DNA from: Granulicatella adiacens
GTDB lineage: Bacteria > Bacillota > Bacilli > Lactobacillales > Aerococcaceae
DNA length: 34,810 nucleotides
Direction of reading: 5' to 3'
Assembly (NCBI GenBank): GCA_018364485.1
Contig: JAGZLX010000010.1
Span: 1-34,810, forward strand
The notes beneath the pieces are model-generated. The model did not search any database. It had not been told where the DNA came from and saw only the letters and a list, made by a program, of their open reading frames with translations. The position numbers were made by a program, and so were the translations under genes. The stretch's first letter is position 1; the number at the start of each line of letters is the position of its first letter. Below are positions 17,052 through 25,487 of this stretch, one piece after another.

Positions 17052-18842
17052 TTATTTAGCAGATACACCTGTTTCAGATAGTAATTCAATTTCTTCCCAT
17101 CCAGTATCTTGACCTTGAGCAATATCCATATGTTTGATACGTTTGTTTACTGCTGTTAATGAGTAAGAGTTGAAACGTGGAAGTTGGAATGGATTTTCGA
17201 ATACAAATTTTTGCCATTCTTTGAACAATTCAACACGTTTAGCTGGATCAAATGATTCTGATGAAGCAATTTCACTAATTAATTTAGTGTGTTCATCGTT
17301 CACATAGTGACCGAAGTTGAAACGAGCTTTTGGTCCATATAATCCATCTGGGTCAGGGTTATAACCGATTGTGAATGCACCTAACCACATATCGAAGTCG
17401 TCAGCGTATTTCGTTAATTTTTCAGCATATGCGTTAAATTCTAACGCACGGCCGTTTAATAATTCAACGCGTAGACCTACATTTTTCCACCATTCGATGT
17501 ATTGTTGAACAACAGCATCATCTGTTTGGCTACCTGTAGCTACTAAAAATGTGATTGTTAATTGTTTACCGTCTTTGTCTTCTACATAACCGTCGCCATC
17601 AGTATCTTTATATCCTGCGTCAGCTAAGATTTTCTTAGATTCTTCTGGGTTGTATGTGAATCCTGGGATTTCTGATTTGTCTGCATAGATTTCACCAAAG
17701 AATGGAGATAATAATGTGTTAGCAGAGATACGTAATCCTTGGTAAGTTTCTTTTGCTACTTGATCGTTATCTAATGCATAAGCGATTGCTTTACGTAAAG
17801 CTGGATCACTCATCTTTTTACCAGGTTCAAATACGTGTTCACCTGTTGCTTTGTCAAAGTGCCCCATGTTGAATCCAACATAAGAAATGTAGTTTGTGAT
17901 TGTACCTAATAAAGTAACGTTAGATAAATCTTTATAAGTATCGTATTGCTCTGGAGGCATTGATGCCATGTCGTAGTTACCGGCTTTCATTTCTTGAACG
18001 ATTGAGTCTGGAGATACAACGTCCGCTTTTAAGCCATCCACTTTAGGTTCACCTTTATAGTAGTAAGGGTTTTTCTTGAATGATACAGATTCACCAGGAA
18101 CTACTTTTTCAACGATGAATGGTCCGTTACCTACAACATCTGTTCGGCTTTTATCTGATTTAACTGCATCTTCATATGACATATCTTTGAAGACATGTTT
18201 TGGTAACATTTGTCCGAAGATTGCGCCCCCACCCATTTCTAGAGCTGGGTAAACTTCTTCTAAGTGAATTTTAACAGTTTGGTCATCCACTTTTTCTAAA
18301 CCAGAAATTTTATCTGCTTTACCTTCGTGGTAATCTTTCATACCAACGATGTTTTGAGCATTTTCATCGTAACGAACTCCTTCGTAATCTTTACGACCTA
18401 AGAATTCATAAGTGAAAATGTAGTCGTCGATTGTTAAAGGTTGTCCGTCAGACCATTTGTAGTCTTTAGAACGAAGTTTCAATGTTACAATTTTATTTTC
18501 TTTATCTAAATTGAACTCCATCATACCGCCATCTTTTTTAATACGTTGGTTTGCATCGAATTCAAATAATTGTGCGAACGCTAAGTCAACTAAAGTACCG
18601 TCACCTGAGTCCACATATAATAATGGGTTAATTAACCCTTTGAATGGTGAAGCAGATACGATAGCGTAGTTAACTGTTCCACCTTTGATAGCAGTCCCTT
18701 CATTTGTTACATCTGAAGCGAATTTACGTTCTTCAGTTTTAGCGTTTGATGAAGAATCTCCGCTAGCTTTGTTGTTATTACATGCAGCTAAAGTTACTAA
18801 TGAAGCAGCACCTAATAAACCAGCAATTGCTTTTTTGTTCAT
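17052..18842 (-). CDS. oppA: Peptide-binding lipoprotein OppA3
   Basis: This third family 5 binding protein has 596 residues, a signal peptide and lipobox LAAC with Cys21. It keeps the family landmarks 'GTAIKGGTVNYAIV', 'YKWSDGQPLTIDDYIFTYEF' and 'LRKAIAYALDNDQ' but is clearly more distant from OppA1 and OppA2 than they are from each other. Start ATG 18842 has a GGAGGG site. It is monocistronic, with its own promoter and terminator, and lies between the ABC cassette and acpP, closer to the oppBCDF operon (system 2). Pairing with either transporter is possible. Confidence 0.94.
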   Translation of the reverse strand: MNKKAIAGLLGAASLVTLAACNNNKASGDSSSNAKTEERKFASDVTNEGTAIKGGTVNYAIVSASPFKGLINPLLYVDSGDGTLVDLAFAQLFEFDANQRIKKDGGMMEFNLDKENKIVTLKLRSKDYKWSDGQPLTIDDYIFTYEFLGRKDYEGVRYDENAQNIVGMKDYHEGKADKISGLEKVDDQTVKIHLEEVYPALEMGGGAIFGQMLPKHVFKDMSYEDAVKSDKSRTDVVGNGPFIVEKVVPGESVSFKKNPYYYKGEPKVDGLKADVVSPDSIVQEMKAGNYDMASMPPEQYDTYKDLSNVTLLGTITNYISYVGFNMGHFDKATGEHVFEPGKKMSDPALRKAIAYALDNDQVAKETYQGLRISANTLLSPFFGEIYADKSEIPGFTYNPEESKKILADAGYKDTDGDGYVEDKDGKQLTITFLVATGSQTDDAVVQQYIEWWKNVGLRVELLNGRALEFNAYAEKLTKYADDFDMWLGAFTIGYNPDPDGLYGPKARFNFGHYVNDEHTKLISEIASSESFDPAKRVELFKEWQKFVFENPFQLPRFNSYSLTAVNKRIKHMDIAQGQDTGWEEIELLSETGVSAK

Positions 18843-18881
18843 GTGTTTCCCTCCAAATTGGATGATATTAGAATAACTTAA

Positions 18882-18910
18882 ATGATACTCCCATTCCCAT
18901 CTTACTGCAA
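18882..18910 (-). promoter_or_regulatory. Promoter of oppA3
   Basis: Minus strand: -35 TTGCAG, 17-base spacer, -10 TATCAT, about 40 bases before the start codon. Between this and the acpP terminator I see no gene. Confidence 0.6.
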
Positions 18911-19086
18911 CCTTTATTTTGCTTTCTCACCATTTTTTTATCGAAATATCATTTATTTTTAATCGCTGAAAACGCGTCATTATCGCATTGCTAAAACATT
19001 TATTCCAATTTGTCCATGAATAAAGGACAACTTCACTTTCTTTTTTCTCAATATTCGCGTCCTATCAACGTTTCGAGCGGGAACGC

Positions 19087-19116
19087 AAAAAAACCGGAAG
19101 TCTACACTTCCGGTTT
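19087..19116 (-). terminator. Rho-independent terminator after acpP
   Basis: Minus-strand hairpin AAACCGGAAG/CTTCCGGTTT followed by a T run. Confidence 0.93.
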
Positions 19117-19126
19117 CCCCATTTTC

Positions 19127-19366
19127 TTATTGATGACTTGCAATGTAATTTACTGCGTCTCCAATTGTTGAAATGTTTTCTGCATCTTCGTCAGAAATTT
19201 GAACACCAAATTCGTCTTCTAATTCCATAACTAATTCCACAACATCTAGTGAATCTGCACCTAAGTCTTGTTGGAATGTCATGCCTTCCGTTACTGTTGA
19301 AGCATCTACGCTAAAACGGTTTGCAATCAATTGAGCTACTTTATCAAAAACTTCTTGATTTGACAT
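19127..19366 (-). CDS. acpP: Acyl carrier protein AcpP
   Basis: ACP carries growing acyl chains in fatty acid synthesis on a phosphopantetheine arm. The 79-residue acidic protein has the attachment site DSLD with Ser39 and the typical helix pattern 'VELVMELEDEFGVQI'. It stands alone here between promoter 19477-19505 and a strong terminator, rather than beside plsX or fab genes. The leader of about 100 bases is GC-rich and made of consecutive short hairpins, unlike other leaders in the window. A second ACP elsewhere in the genome is possible, as in many lactic acid bacteria. Confidence 0.96.
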   Translation of the reverse strand: MSNQEVFDKVAQLIANRFSVDASTVTEGMTFQQDLGADSLDVVELVMELEDEFGVQISDEDAENISTIGDAVNYIASHQ

Positions 19367-19400
19367 AACTTTCTCTCCCTTCTCATTAAGGTCTATATTA

Positions 19401-19469
19401 GGTACTGCACCATTTCGGGCAGATCCCGTCCCTCCGCCACGCTGTGCGGGCTATCCTCTAAGTGGATAG
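19401..19469 (-). promoter_or_regulatory. Hairpin-rich 5' leader of acpP
   Basis: Four adjacent short hairpins can be read in the leader: CTATCC/GGATAG (19451-19469), starting almost exactly at the predicted transcript 5' end; CCGC..GCGG (19434-19449); CGGG/CCCG (19416-19428); GGT/ACC (19401-19411). It is far more GC-rich than surrounding sequence. There is no terminator-like T run. It could be a 5' stabilising structure, a protein-binding leader or an unrecognised riboswitch. Confidence 0.5.
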
Positions 19470-19476
19470 TACTGTT

Positions 19477-19505
19477 ATTTTACAGAATTCTTTCGAAAAT
19501 GTCCA
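19477..19505 (-). promoter_or_regulatory. Promoter of acpP
   Basis: Minus strand: -35 TGGACA, 17-base spacer, -10 TAAAAT. Predicted start near 19470. Confidence 0.65.
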
Positions 19506-19549
19506 TACCTTCAATGAAAAGTACGATTTTCTTAGCGTTTTCTTATTAA

Positions 19550-20443
19550 TTAACGAAGGACATAATGCCCTGGTTCCACCTCTTGCAACGTGGCTTCTTC
19601 GCTAAACTCTTCTCCTTTATATACCAGACGTTTGCGATTCTTTTCTTCGCGCGGGTCTGGAAGAGGAATCGCTGAAAGCAGGCTCTTTGTATAAGGGTGT
19701 TGCGGATTATTATACACGCATTTCGCTGAACCTAACTCCACGATACGACCACGATACATTACTGCGATACGGTCGCTGATGTATTTCACCATGGATAAGT
19801 CATGGGCGATAAATAAATACGTAAGCCCGATTTCCTTTTGTAATCTCTTGAGTAAGTTCACAATTTGCGCTTGAATGGATACGTCTAAGGCCGAAATAGC
19901 CTCATCACAGACGATGAATTTTGGATTCACGGCTAAAGCGCGCGCAATCCCAATCCGTTGACGTTGGCCGCCTGAGAATTCATGCGGATAACGGTTAGCG
20001 TGTTCTTTATTCAATCCAACTGTTTCAAGCAGTTCATCCACCATCGCATCACGCTCTTCTGCCGTTTTTGAAAGTCCGTGAATATCAATTCCTTCTGCGA
20101 TAATATCACGCACCTTCATACGACCATCCAGGGACGCATATGGATCTTGGAAAATCATTTGCGCTTCTTTACGAAACTCGAGCAATTCTTTTCCTTTTTT
20201 CAAGTTCGCGATGTCTTTTCCTTCGAAGAGAATCTCGCCTTCAGTTGGTTTATATAAACGAAGTAAGGCACGTCCAGTCGTTGATTTTCCTGAACCAGAT
20301 TCTCCAACGAGACCGAATGTTTCTCCTTCGAAAATATCAAAGGAAATATCATCGATGGCTTTCACCACATTTTTCTTCGAACCAAAATACTGTTTTAAGT
20401 GTTTTACTTCAACCAGTTTTTTTCTGTTTTCTGTATTAGTCAT
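19550..20443 (-). CDS. oppF: Peptide ABC transporter ATPase OppF (system 2)
   Basis: This OppF has Walker A 'GESGSGKST' (47-55), signature 'FSGGQRQRIG', Walker B 'FIVCDEAISALD', H-loop 'FIAHDLSMV' and the C-terminal peptide-transporter extension. The 'CDEAISALD' form is typical of Gram-positive OppF. I start at ATG 20443, with AAGGAGG at 8 bases, which overlaps oppD2 by 8 bases; a longer in-frame start lies deeper inside oppD2. It has 297 residues and is the last gene of the oppB2-C2-D2-F2 operon. No clear terminator follows in the 45 bases before the acpP promoter. Confidence 0.95.
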   Translation of the reverse strand: MTNTENRKKLVEVKHLKQYFGSKKNVVKAIDDISFDIFEGETFGLVGESGSGKSTTGRALLRLYKPTEGEILFEGKDIANLKKGKELLEFRKEAQMIFQDPYASLDGRMKVRDIIAEGIDIHGLSKTAEERDAMVDELLETVGLNKEHANRYPHEFSGGQRQRIGIARALAVNPKFIVCDEAISALDVSIQAQIVNLLKRLQKEIGLTYLFIAHDLSMVKYISDRIAVMYRGRIVELGSAKCVYNNPQHPYTKSLLSAIPLPDPREEKNRKRLVYKGEEFSEEATLQEVEPGHYVLR

Positions 20444-21482
20444 GCGCCTGTCCTCCTTCTCCAAAGAAGATGTTGCGTCTTCTTACGATTTCTTCTGGAA
20501 CAGGTACTTTTGGAGCACGAGGGTCCAAGAGCCATGTCGCTGCAAAATGTGTTGGACTCACTTCAAACATCGGTGGTTCCTTCACACGGTCAATCTCAAG
20601 CGCCACATCGCTACGAAGCGCAAAGGCATCTCCGACTGGTGGGTCGAGCAAGTCTGGTGGGCTTCCAGGAATCGCATAGAGCGTATCTCCTGTATGCAAC
20701 GTTGGCATTGAACGTAATAATCCCCAAGTATACGGATGTTGCGGATTGTAAAATACTTCATCCACTGTTCCTACTTCAACCACTTTTCCGGCATACATCA
20801 CGGCTACACGGTCAGCGACATTGGCCACCACACCGAGGTCATGCGTAATGAAGATAATTGCCATTTGGAATTTTTGTTGAAGCTCTTTTAAAAGCTCTAA
20901 AATTTGTGCTTGAATCGTCACGTCGAGCGCTGTTGTCGGTTCATCGGCAATCAGCACATCTGGATTACATGCCAAGGCAATGGCGATGACAATCCGTTGA
21001 CGTTGCCCACCAGAGAATTGATGAGGATATTGTTTCATACGCTCTTTGGCATTTGGAATCCCAACAAGTTCCAGTAATTCTTCAGCACGTTTGTTAGCTT
21101 CTTCTTTTGAGGCTTTCTCGTGCTTGATAATTACTTCTGTAATTTGTTTTCCAATCTTCATCGTTGGGTCGAGTGACGTCATTGGGTCTTGGAAGACCAT
21201 GGCAATTTCCTTCCCACGAATCGATTGCATATCGCGTTCGCTCTTTTCTAGGATGTTTTCACCTTTAAAAGTGATAGACCCTTCTTTAACGACCGCATTA
21301 TTCGATAATAGTTTCATCACACTTTTGGCGGTCACACTTTTCCCTGAACCGGATTCACCGACAAGAGCGAGCGTTTCGCCTTTTTGTAACTTCAGATTTA
21401 CTCCACGAATCGCTTGTACTTCTCCCGCAAAAGTCTCGAAGTGGATTCGTAAGTTTTCAATCGATAAAATAGTTTCGCTCAT
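20436..21482 (-). CDS. oppD: Peptide ABC transporter ATPase OppD (system 2)
   Basis: This OppD has Walker A 'GESGSGKSV' (42-50), signature 'FSGGQRQRIV', Walker B 'VLIADEPTTALD', H-loop 'FITHDLGVV'. The C-terminal domain is the cysteine-free type ('GDAFALRSDVALEID', 'FEVSPTHFAATWLLDPRAP') typical of the classical oligopeptide transporters of lactococci, streptococci and enterococci, and unlike OppD1. Length 348 residues. It lies 10 bases after oppC2 and overlaps oppF2 by 8 bases. Confidence 0.96.
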   Translation of the reverse strand: MSETILSIENLRIHFETFAGEVQAIRGVNLKLQKGETLALVGESGSGKSVTAKSVMKLLSNNAVVKEGSITFKGENILEKSERDMQSIRGKEIAMVFQDPMTSLDPTMKIGKQITEVIIKHEKASKEEANKRAEELLELVGIPNAKERMKQYPHQFSGGQRQRIVIAIALACNPDVLIADEPTTALDVTIQAQILELLKELQQKFQMAIIFITHDLGVVANVADRVAVMYAGKVVEVGTVDEVFYNPQHPYTWGLLRSMPTLHTGDTLYAIPGSPPDLLDPPVGDAFALRSDVALEIDRVKEPPMFEVSPTHFAATWLLDPRAPKVPVPEEIVRRRNIFFGEGGQAHD

Positions 21483-21492
21483 TCGAATCCTC

Positions 21493-22485
21493 CTAGTCTT
21501 TCATTTTCGGGTCAAAGGCATCACGTAAACCGTCTGCCAATAAGTTAAAGCTAATCATTAATACACAAAGCACTCCTGAAGGGAACCACATCAAGTGAGG
21601 ATACAGACGGAATGTTTTGTACCCACCGTTAATAAGGGCTCCAAGTGACGCATCCGGGCTCGGAATCCCGATTCCAAGGAAGCTTAAGAAGGCTTCAAAG
21701 AAAATCGCTGATGGGATTGAGAACATTGTCTGAATGATGATTAAACCAGCCATGTTTGGCAATAAGTGTTTAAAAGCAATCTTCCAGAAACTTTGCCCTA
21801 GCGCACGAGATGCTAAAATATATTCTAAATTCTTTTGTTTCAAGGTTTGTGCACGCACGACACGCGCCATCGTTACCCAGCTTGTAAATCCAATCGCGAT
21901 AATAATCGACACAAGACCTGGTTTTAATACGAGTAACATTAATACAAGGATGATTAAGTTTGGAATTGCTGAGATGATTTCTAAGAAACGTTGCATCACA
22001 GTATCCACGCGACCGCCGAACCATCCAGAAATAATTCCGTAAGTCACACCGATGGTAATATCAAACAACGCTGCCACAAAGGCGATAATGAGCGATGTTT
22101 GCGTTCCGTATAGCACACGTGAGAACAAGTCACGACCAAGGTTATCCGTTCCGAAGAAGAAGTTGACGCCTTCTGGAACTCCTTGTTGCGCATACACATC
22201 AACTCCGTTACGGTATCCGTTGAAGAGGCCTGGAATACGCGCTGGTAAGTTGGCAAATTCGGTGTTTTGTTCTAATGGGTCAAATGGAGCAATGACCGGT
22301 GCTAATACTGCTAACAGCACAATCACCAGAATAATAAAGAGCGATACTAAGGCTCCCTTATTTTTTGTCAATCGTCTCCATGAATCTTGTAAGAAGTTAA
22401 GAGAAGGCGCAGCGATTTTTTCACGGTCAGCACTATGCGTTAAATCCACGCGTTGGAATAACTCTTTTTCTGTTAATTCTGCCAT
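21493..22485 (-). CDS. oppC: Peptide ABC transporter permease OppC (system 2)
   Basis: The 330-residue permease has a cytosolic N-terminus, first helix (about 42-68), an extracellular segment of roughly 55 residues, the 'FGTDNLGRDLFSRVLYGTQTS' region and five further helices. Its EAA loop is 'LASRALGQSFWKIAFKHLLP'. The end 'LLADGLRDAFDPKMKD' is typical for OppC. Start and oppB2 stop overlap as TAATG. Confidence 0.95.
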   Translation of the reverse strand: MAELTEKELFQRVDLTHSADREKIAAPSLNFLQDSWRRLTKNKGALVSLFIILVIVLLAVLAPVIAPFDPLEQNTEFANLPARIPGLFNGYRNGVDVYAQQGVPEGVNFFFGTDNLGRDLFSRVLYGTQTSLIIAFVAALFDITIGVTYGIISGWFGGRVDTVMQRFLEIISAIPNLIILVLMLLVLKPGLVSIIIAIGFTSWVTMARVVRAQTLKQKNLEYILASRALGQSFWKIAFKHLLPNMAGLIIIQTMFSIPSAIFFEAFLSFLGIGIPSPDASLGALINGGYKTFRLYPHLMWFPSGVLCVLMISFNLLADGLRDAFDPKMKD

Positions 22486-23429
22486 TACGCTTCCCCTCCT
22501 TCATCAGTAATACGAATACGAGGATCAATCCATCCGTATAGCAAGTCTACAATTAAAATCACGAATACGAGCAATGCAGAGTAAAGCATGGTTACTCCCA
22601 TAATCGTTGGGTAGTCATTTGTTAAAATCGATTTGACAAATTGTTCCCCAATCCCAGGAATCGCGAAGATGTTTTCGATTACCATCGACCCTGTCATAAG
22701 TCCAACGAGCATTGGTCCAAGGATAGTCACCAGTGGAATAATCGCATTTCTAAATCCATGCTTGAACGCGACTTCGAAACGGCTTAAGCCCTTCGCACGT
22801 GCCAATTCAATATAGTCCGAATGCAATACTTCTACCATTTCCGTTCTTACAAAACGCGCAGAATCGGCAATTGGTGAAATCGCCAGCGCCATTGTTGGAA
22901 GAATCGAAGAGATAAATCCTTGATTCCATAGCGCAATTGGTAGAATTGGGAAAATCACTCCAAAGATTAATTGAAGCACAACGGCAAACACGAAACTTGG
23001 AACCGAACGTCCAATAATCGCAAAGAATGTTGCGAGTGTGTCCACCCATGTGTTTTGTTTCATGGCCGCAATCATACCGAGTAGTGAACCAACGATTGTC
23101 CCGAAGATTAAGGCTTGAAACCCTAATTGGAAACTTGGTCCTACACGCGAGAAAATCAAGTTTGCGACTGTTGAGTTATATTGGAACGATTCTCCAAAGT
23201 CTAAACGGAATAATCCAGTGATGTAAATCAAATATTGAACAAATACAGGCTTGTCGAGGCCATACTTAGCATTCATAATTTCTAGTTGTGCCTGCGTTAA
23301 CTGTTCTTCATTGGCATATGGAGACCCAGGTAATAGTTTCATTAGAAAGAATGTAATCGTAGCAATCAGGAATAAGGTTAGAAACATGTAAAATACACGT
23401 TTCCCGATATATTTTAAATAGTTTTTCAA
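22485..23429 (-). CDS. oppB: Peptide ABC transporter permease OppB (system 2)
   Basis: The 314-residue permease has the N-terminus 'YIGKRVFYMFLTLFLIATI', the 'LLPGSPY' segment after helix 1, six helices and EAA loop 'LARAKGLSRFEVAFKHGFRN'. The C-terminus 'YGWIDPRIRI' is typical. The start is TTG at 23429 with GGAGG seven bases upstream. It is the first gene of the operon, behind the promoter at 23464-23493, divergent from the DUF3899-like gene. No OppA is in this operon; OppA3 is the nearest free binding protein. Confidence 0.95.
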   Translation of the reverse strand: MKNYLKYIGKRVFYMFLTLFLIATITFFLMKLLPGSPYANEEQLTQAQLEIMNAKYGLDKPVFVQYLIYITGLFRLDFGESFQYNSTVANLIFSRVGPSFQLGFQALIFGTIVGSLLGMIAAMKQNTWVDTLATFFAIIGRSVPSFVFAVVLQLIFGVIFPILPIALWNQGFISSILPTMALAISPIADSARFVRTEMVEVLHSDYIELARAKGLSRFEVAFKHGFRNAIIPLVTILGPMLVGLMTGSMVIENIFAIPGIGEQFVKSILTNDYPTIMGVTMLYSALLVFVILIVDLLYGWIDPRIRITDEGGEA

Positions 23430-23463
23430 CTCTGCACCTCCATCGATATCTTAATTCTGTTTC

Positions 23464-23493
23464 ATCATACTATCTATAGAATTAAAGTTTCAA
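23464..23493 (-). promoter_or_regulatory. Promoter of oppB2-C2-D2-F2
   Basis: Minus strand: -35 TTGAAA, 18-base spacer, -10 TATGAT, about 35 bases before the TTG start. Confidence 0.5.
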
Positions 23494-23515
23494 CTAATTA
23501 GTTTCAGGCTAGCCA

Positions 23516-23544
23516 TTGCGCATTGCCAAAAGTTCTGATACAGT
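23516..23544 (+). promoter_or_regulatory. Candidate promoter of the DUF3899-like gene
   Basis: Plus strand: TTGCGC, 17-base spacer, TACAGT. Both hexamers match the consensus at only four positions. Confidence 0.35.
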
Positions 23545-23574
23545 GGAAAGAACGACACAAAAAGGAGGAAGCTT

Positions 23575-23895
23575 ATGTCATTCGACTATAAAAAAATAGG
23601 ACTCATCTCAGGAATCCTACTATTATTATGTATGGGCTATGTAACGCTGACGGGCCCCTTTAGTCTACTTGCCCTTAGCAACGCTCTTTTTATGTGCGCA
23701 CTTGTTTGTTTAATGATTGGTATTTTTGCTTATTTAAGTCGCACCGACTTCTTCACCCTTTTCCTGAAGAGCTTCACTCCTAATAAGGAGCACAAGAAGC
23801 ACACTCTCTTTACCGCATCATCGACACTCCTCTTTTTAGAAGTAGCTGCGGTTCTGGGAATTCTATCCATTTTATCCGGAATCTTCCTATTATAA
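23575..23895 (+). CDS. Small membrane protein, DUF3899-like
   Basis: This is the only clear plus-strand gene. AAGGAGGAAGCTT precedes the ATG. The 106-residue protein has three hydrophobic segments (about 8-27, 31-54 and 83-105), with a positively charged loop 'FTPNKEHKKHT'. The core 'LSNALFMCALVCLMIGIFAYL' and a following aromatic-rich loop match the DUF3899 pattern of Firmicutes, whose function is unknown. It is divergent from oppB2 and convergent with ylbG across a shared terminator. Confidence 0.8.
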   Translation: MSFDYKKIGLISGILLLLCMGYVTLTGPFSLLALSNALFMCALVCLMIGIFAYLSRTDFFTLFLKSFTPNKEHKKHTLFTASSTLLFLEVAAVLGILSILSGIFLL

Positions 23896-23904
23896 TTATA
23901 AAAT

Positions 23905-23944
23905 GAAAAGCCGTGTCCTCGTCGAAGGGCACGGCTTCTTTTGT
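23905..23944. terminator. Bidirectional terminator between the DUF3899-like gene and ylbG
   Basis: Hairpin AAGCCGTGTCC/GGGCACGGCTT with T-rich sequence after it on the plus strand (CTTTTGT) and on the minus strand (TTTTCATTTT). It serves two convergent genes. Confidence 0.85.
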
Positions 23945-23945
23945 A

Positions 23946-24242
23946 TTATAGTTCTGCAGCTTTTTTCTCTGCTTTTTCTTTTTCGATTTCCTCACGTAAT
24001 TCTGGAAGAATCTGCGTGAAATCCATACGAAGTTCTTGTCGCAATGATGGCTCCACTTTACGAACGAAGTGGAATGTCGATAAGCGTTCCATTACGCTTT
24101 CGGCTTCATCTTTAGCAACATATAAATAGATGTATTTTAAGCGTTTCGAAATATAGTGAATATTCCCAAACTTCTTCAACTGTTTAATTGGTTTCAATGT
24201 ATACAACCAAACAACGAGTGCTTGTCTTTCTTGTTGCTCCAT
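23946..24242 (-). CDS. ylbG: YlbG family protein (UPF0298/DUF2129)
   Basis: The 98-residue protein has the family pattern 'LVVWLYTLKPIKQLKKFGNI', 'ISKRLKYIYLYV' and 'FHFVRKVEPSLR'. It is a small cytosolic protein of unknown function, conserved in Firmicutes, with a charged Lys/Glu tail. AAGGGAG lies ahead of the ATG. It follows ftsW by 12 bases and is probably co-transcribed with ylaN and ftsW. In Bacillus and many relatives ylbG sits next to rsmD (ylbH); here that link is broken by about 20 kb. Confidence 0.9.
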   Translation of the reverse strand: MEQQERQALVVWLYTLKPIKQLKKFGNIHYISKRLKYIYLYVAKDEAESVMERLSTFHFVRKVEPSLRQELRMDFTQILPELREEIEKEKAEKKAAEL

Positions 24243-24254
24243 TGTTTCTCCCTT

Positions 24255-25475
24255 CTACATAGCTTTTAATTCGATAATTTTTTCTTCTTCCTCTTCTGGA
24301 AGACCTTCTCTTGTTGGTGGTGGCGTTTGTTCGCGACTTTCTTTATCACGTCGGATAGCCCATAATACTAGACCGATTCCGGCACTGGATGCAAAGAAGC
24401 TCGACCCACCGTAACTGATAAGCGGTAATGGCACCCCTGTTAAAGGCGCTACCCCAACAAGCGCTCCGATATTAATTCCTGATTGAATCAAGAATAAAAT
24501 CGCCACACCGTAGCATAAGTATTTTCCAAAAAGATTACGACATTTATTTCCTTTGCGGATAATCGCGATGATTAAACCAAAAATCGCAAGAAGGAGAATA
24601 AAGATTGTAATATATCCTAACTCTTCTCCGACAATCGCTAAAATAAAATCGGTATGGGCTTCTGGTAGGAACCCAGTTTTTTGAACAGAATTCGATAATC
24701 CTGTTCCAATCCAGCTACCTCTTGATAAACCAAGATAACCTTGAATCGATTGATAACCAGCACCTGCTGGATCACTCCATGGATTATGGAAGGATGTAAA
24801 ACGGCTTAATTGGTACGCTTTTAATCCGAATTTCTCAAAAATCGAAGCGTCTAAATAAGTGAGGCCATACATTCCTGCAAACCCCACACCCCAAAACGCT
24901 AGCGCGCGGTTTGAGACACCTGTCATAAGACCGAGTAGTACAGCAACACCCGCAATAATGATAGACGTTCCTAAGTCCGGTTGAAGCATGACCATTCCAA
25001 TGAAGAAAATCGTAATTCCCGCTGGAATAAGATAAAATCTCCAATCGCGTTTGCTGCGTTCATTTTTACTGTAAAAATAAGCCGATGTCCAAATTACAAA
25101 TAATTTTACTAATTCGGACGGTTGTAAACTGAAGAGTTTCAAGTTAATCCAACTCTTCGCCCCGTTTACACTCGGAGTAAATAATACAATCACTAGCAGG
25201 ATGAAGATAATTCCTGCTACTCCCATCATGACTTTTTCTTCTTTCAACAGCTTTTCAGGAAGAACGGAAATCCCAAGTGCCATCACAATTCCTATGATGA
25301 TAAAGACAAGTTGTTTCACCATGAACGCTTCTGAGTTCCCTTGATTGGCAAGAGCATAATAACTACTTGCACTATAAATCATGACAAGTCCGAAAATCGA
25401 AAGTACCGAATACAACCCCATAATGAGCGGGTCCACATTGAGAAGGTGCTTCATTTTTTCATGAAAGTTTAACAC
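24255..25475 (-). CDS. ftsW: FtsW/RodA/SpoVE family peptidoglycan polymerase, likely FtsW
   Basis: SEDS proteins polymerise lipid II glycan strands together with a class B penicillin-binding protein; FtsW acts at the division septum. The 406-residue protein has about ten membrane helices and the SEDS landmarks 'MIYSASSYYAL', 'LQPSELVKLF', 'MLQPDLGTSIII', 'GLSRGSWIGTGLSNS' and 'PLPLISYGGSS'. The start is GTG at 25475 with GAGGAGG six bases upstream. Its position after ylaN is the ylaN-ftsW pairing of Bacillus and supports FtsW over RodA. Confidence 0.94.
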   Translation of the reverse strand: MLNFHEKMKHLLNVDPLIMGLYSVLSIFGLVMIYSASSYYALANQGNSEAFMVKQLVFIIIGIVMALGISVLPEKLLKEEKVMMGVAGIIFILLVIVLFTPSVNGAKSWINLKLFSLQPSELVKLFVIWTSAYFYSKNERSKRDWRFYLIPAGITIFFIGMVMLQPDLGTSIIIAGVAVLLGLMTGVSNRALAFWGVGFAGMYGLTYLDASIFEKFGLKAYQLSRFTSFHNPWSDPAGAGYQSIQGYLGLSRGSWIGTGLSNSVQKTGFLPEAHTDFILAIVGEELGYITIFILLLAIFGLIIAIIRKGNKCRNLFGKYLCYGVAILFLIQSGINIGALVGVAPLTGVPLPLISYGGSSFFASSAGIGLVLWAIRRDKESREQTPPPTREGLPEEEEEKIIELKAM

Positions 25476-25487
25476 GTCAAGCCTCCT

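Noticed and set aside
19416..19440. SAM-I riboswitch-like string GGAGGGACGGG in the acpP leader
   Set aside because: The remaining SAM-I core (kink-turn, conserved GCAACC region, closing P1) is not present.
20211..20711. 166-codon plus-strand frame antisense to oppF2/oppD2
   Set aside because: It spans the junction of two well-supported genes on the other strand and shows no family features.
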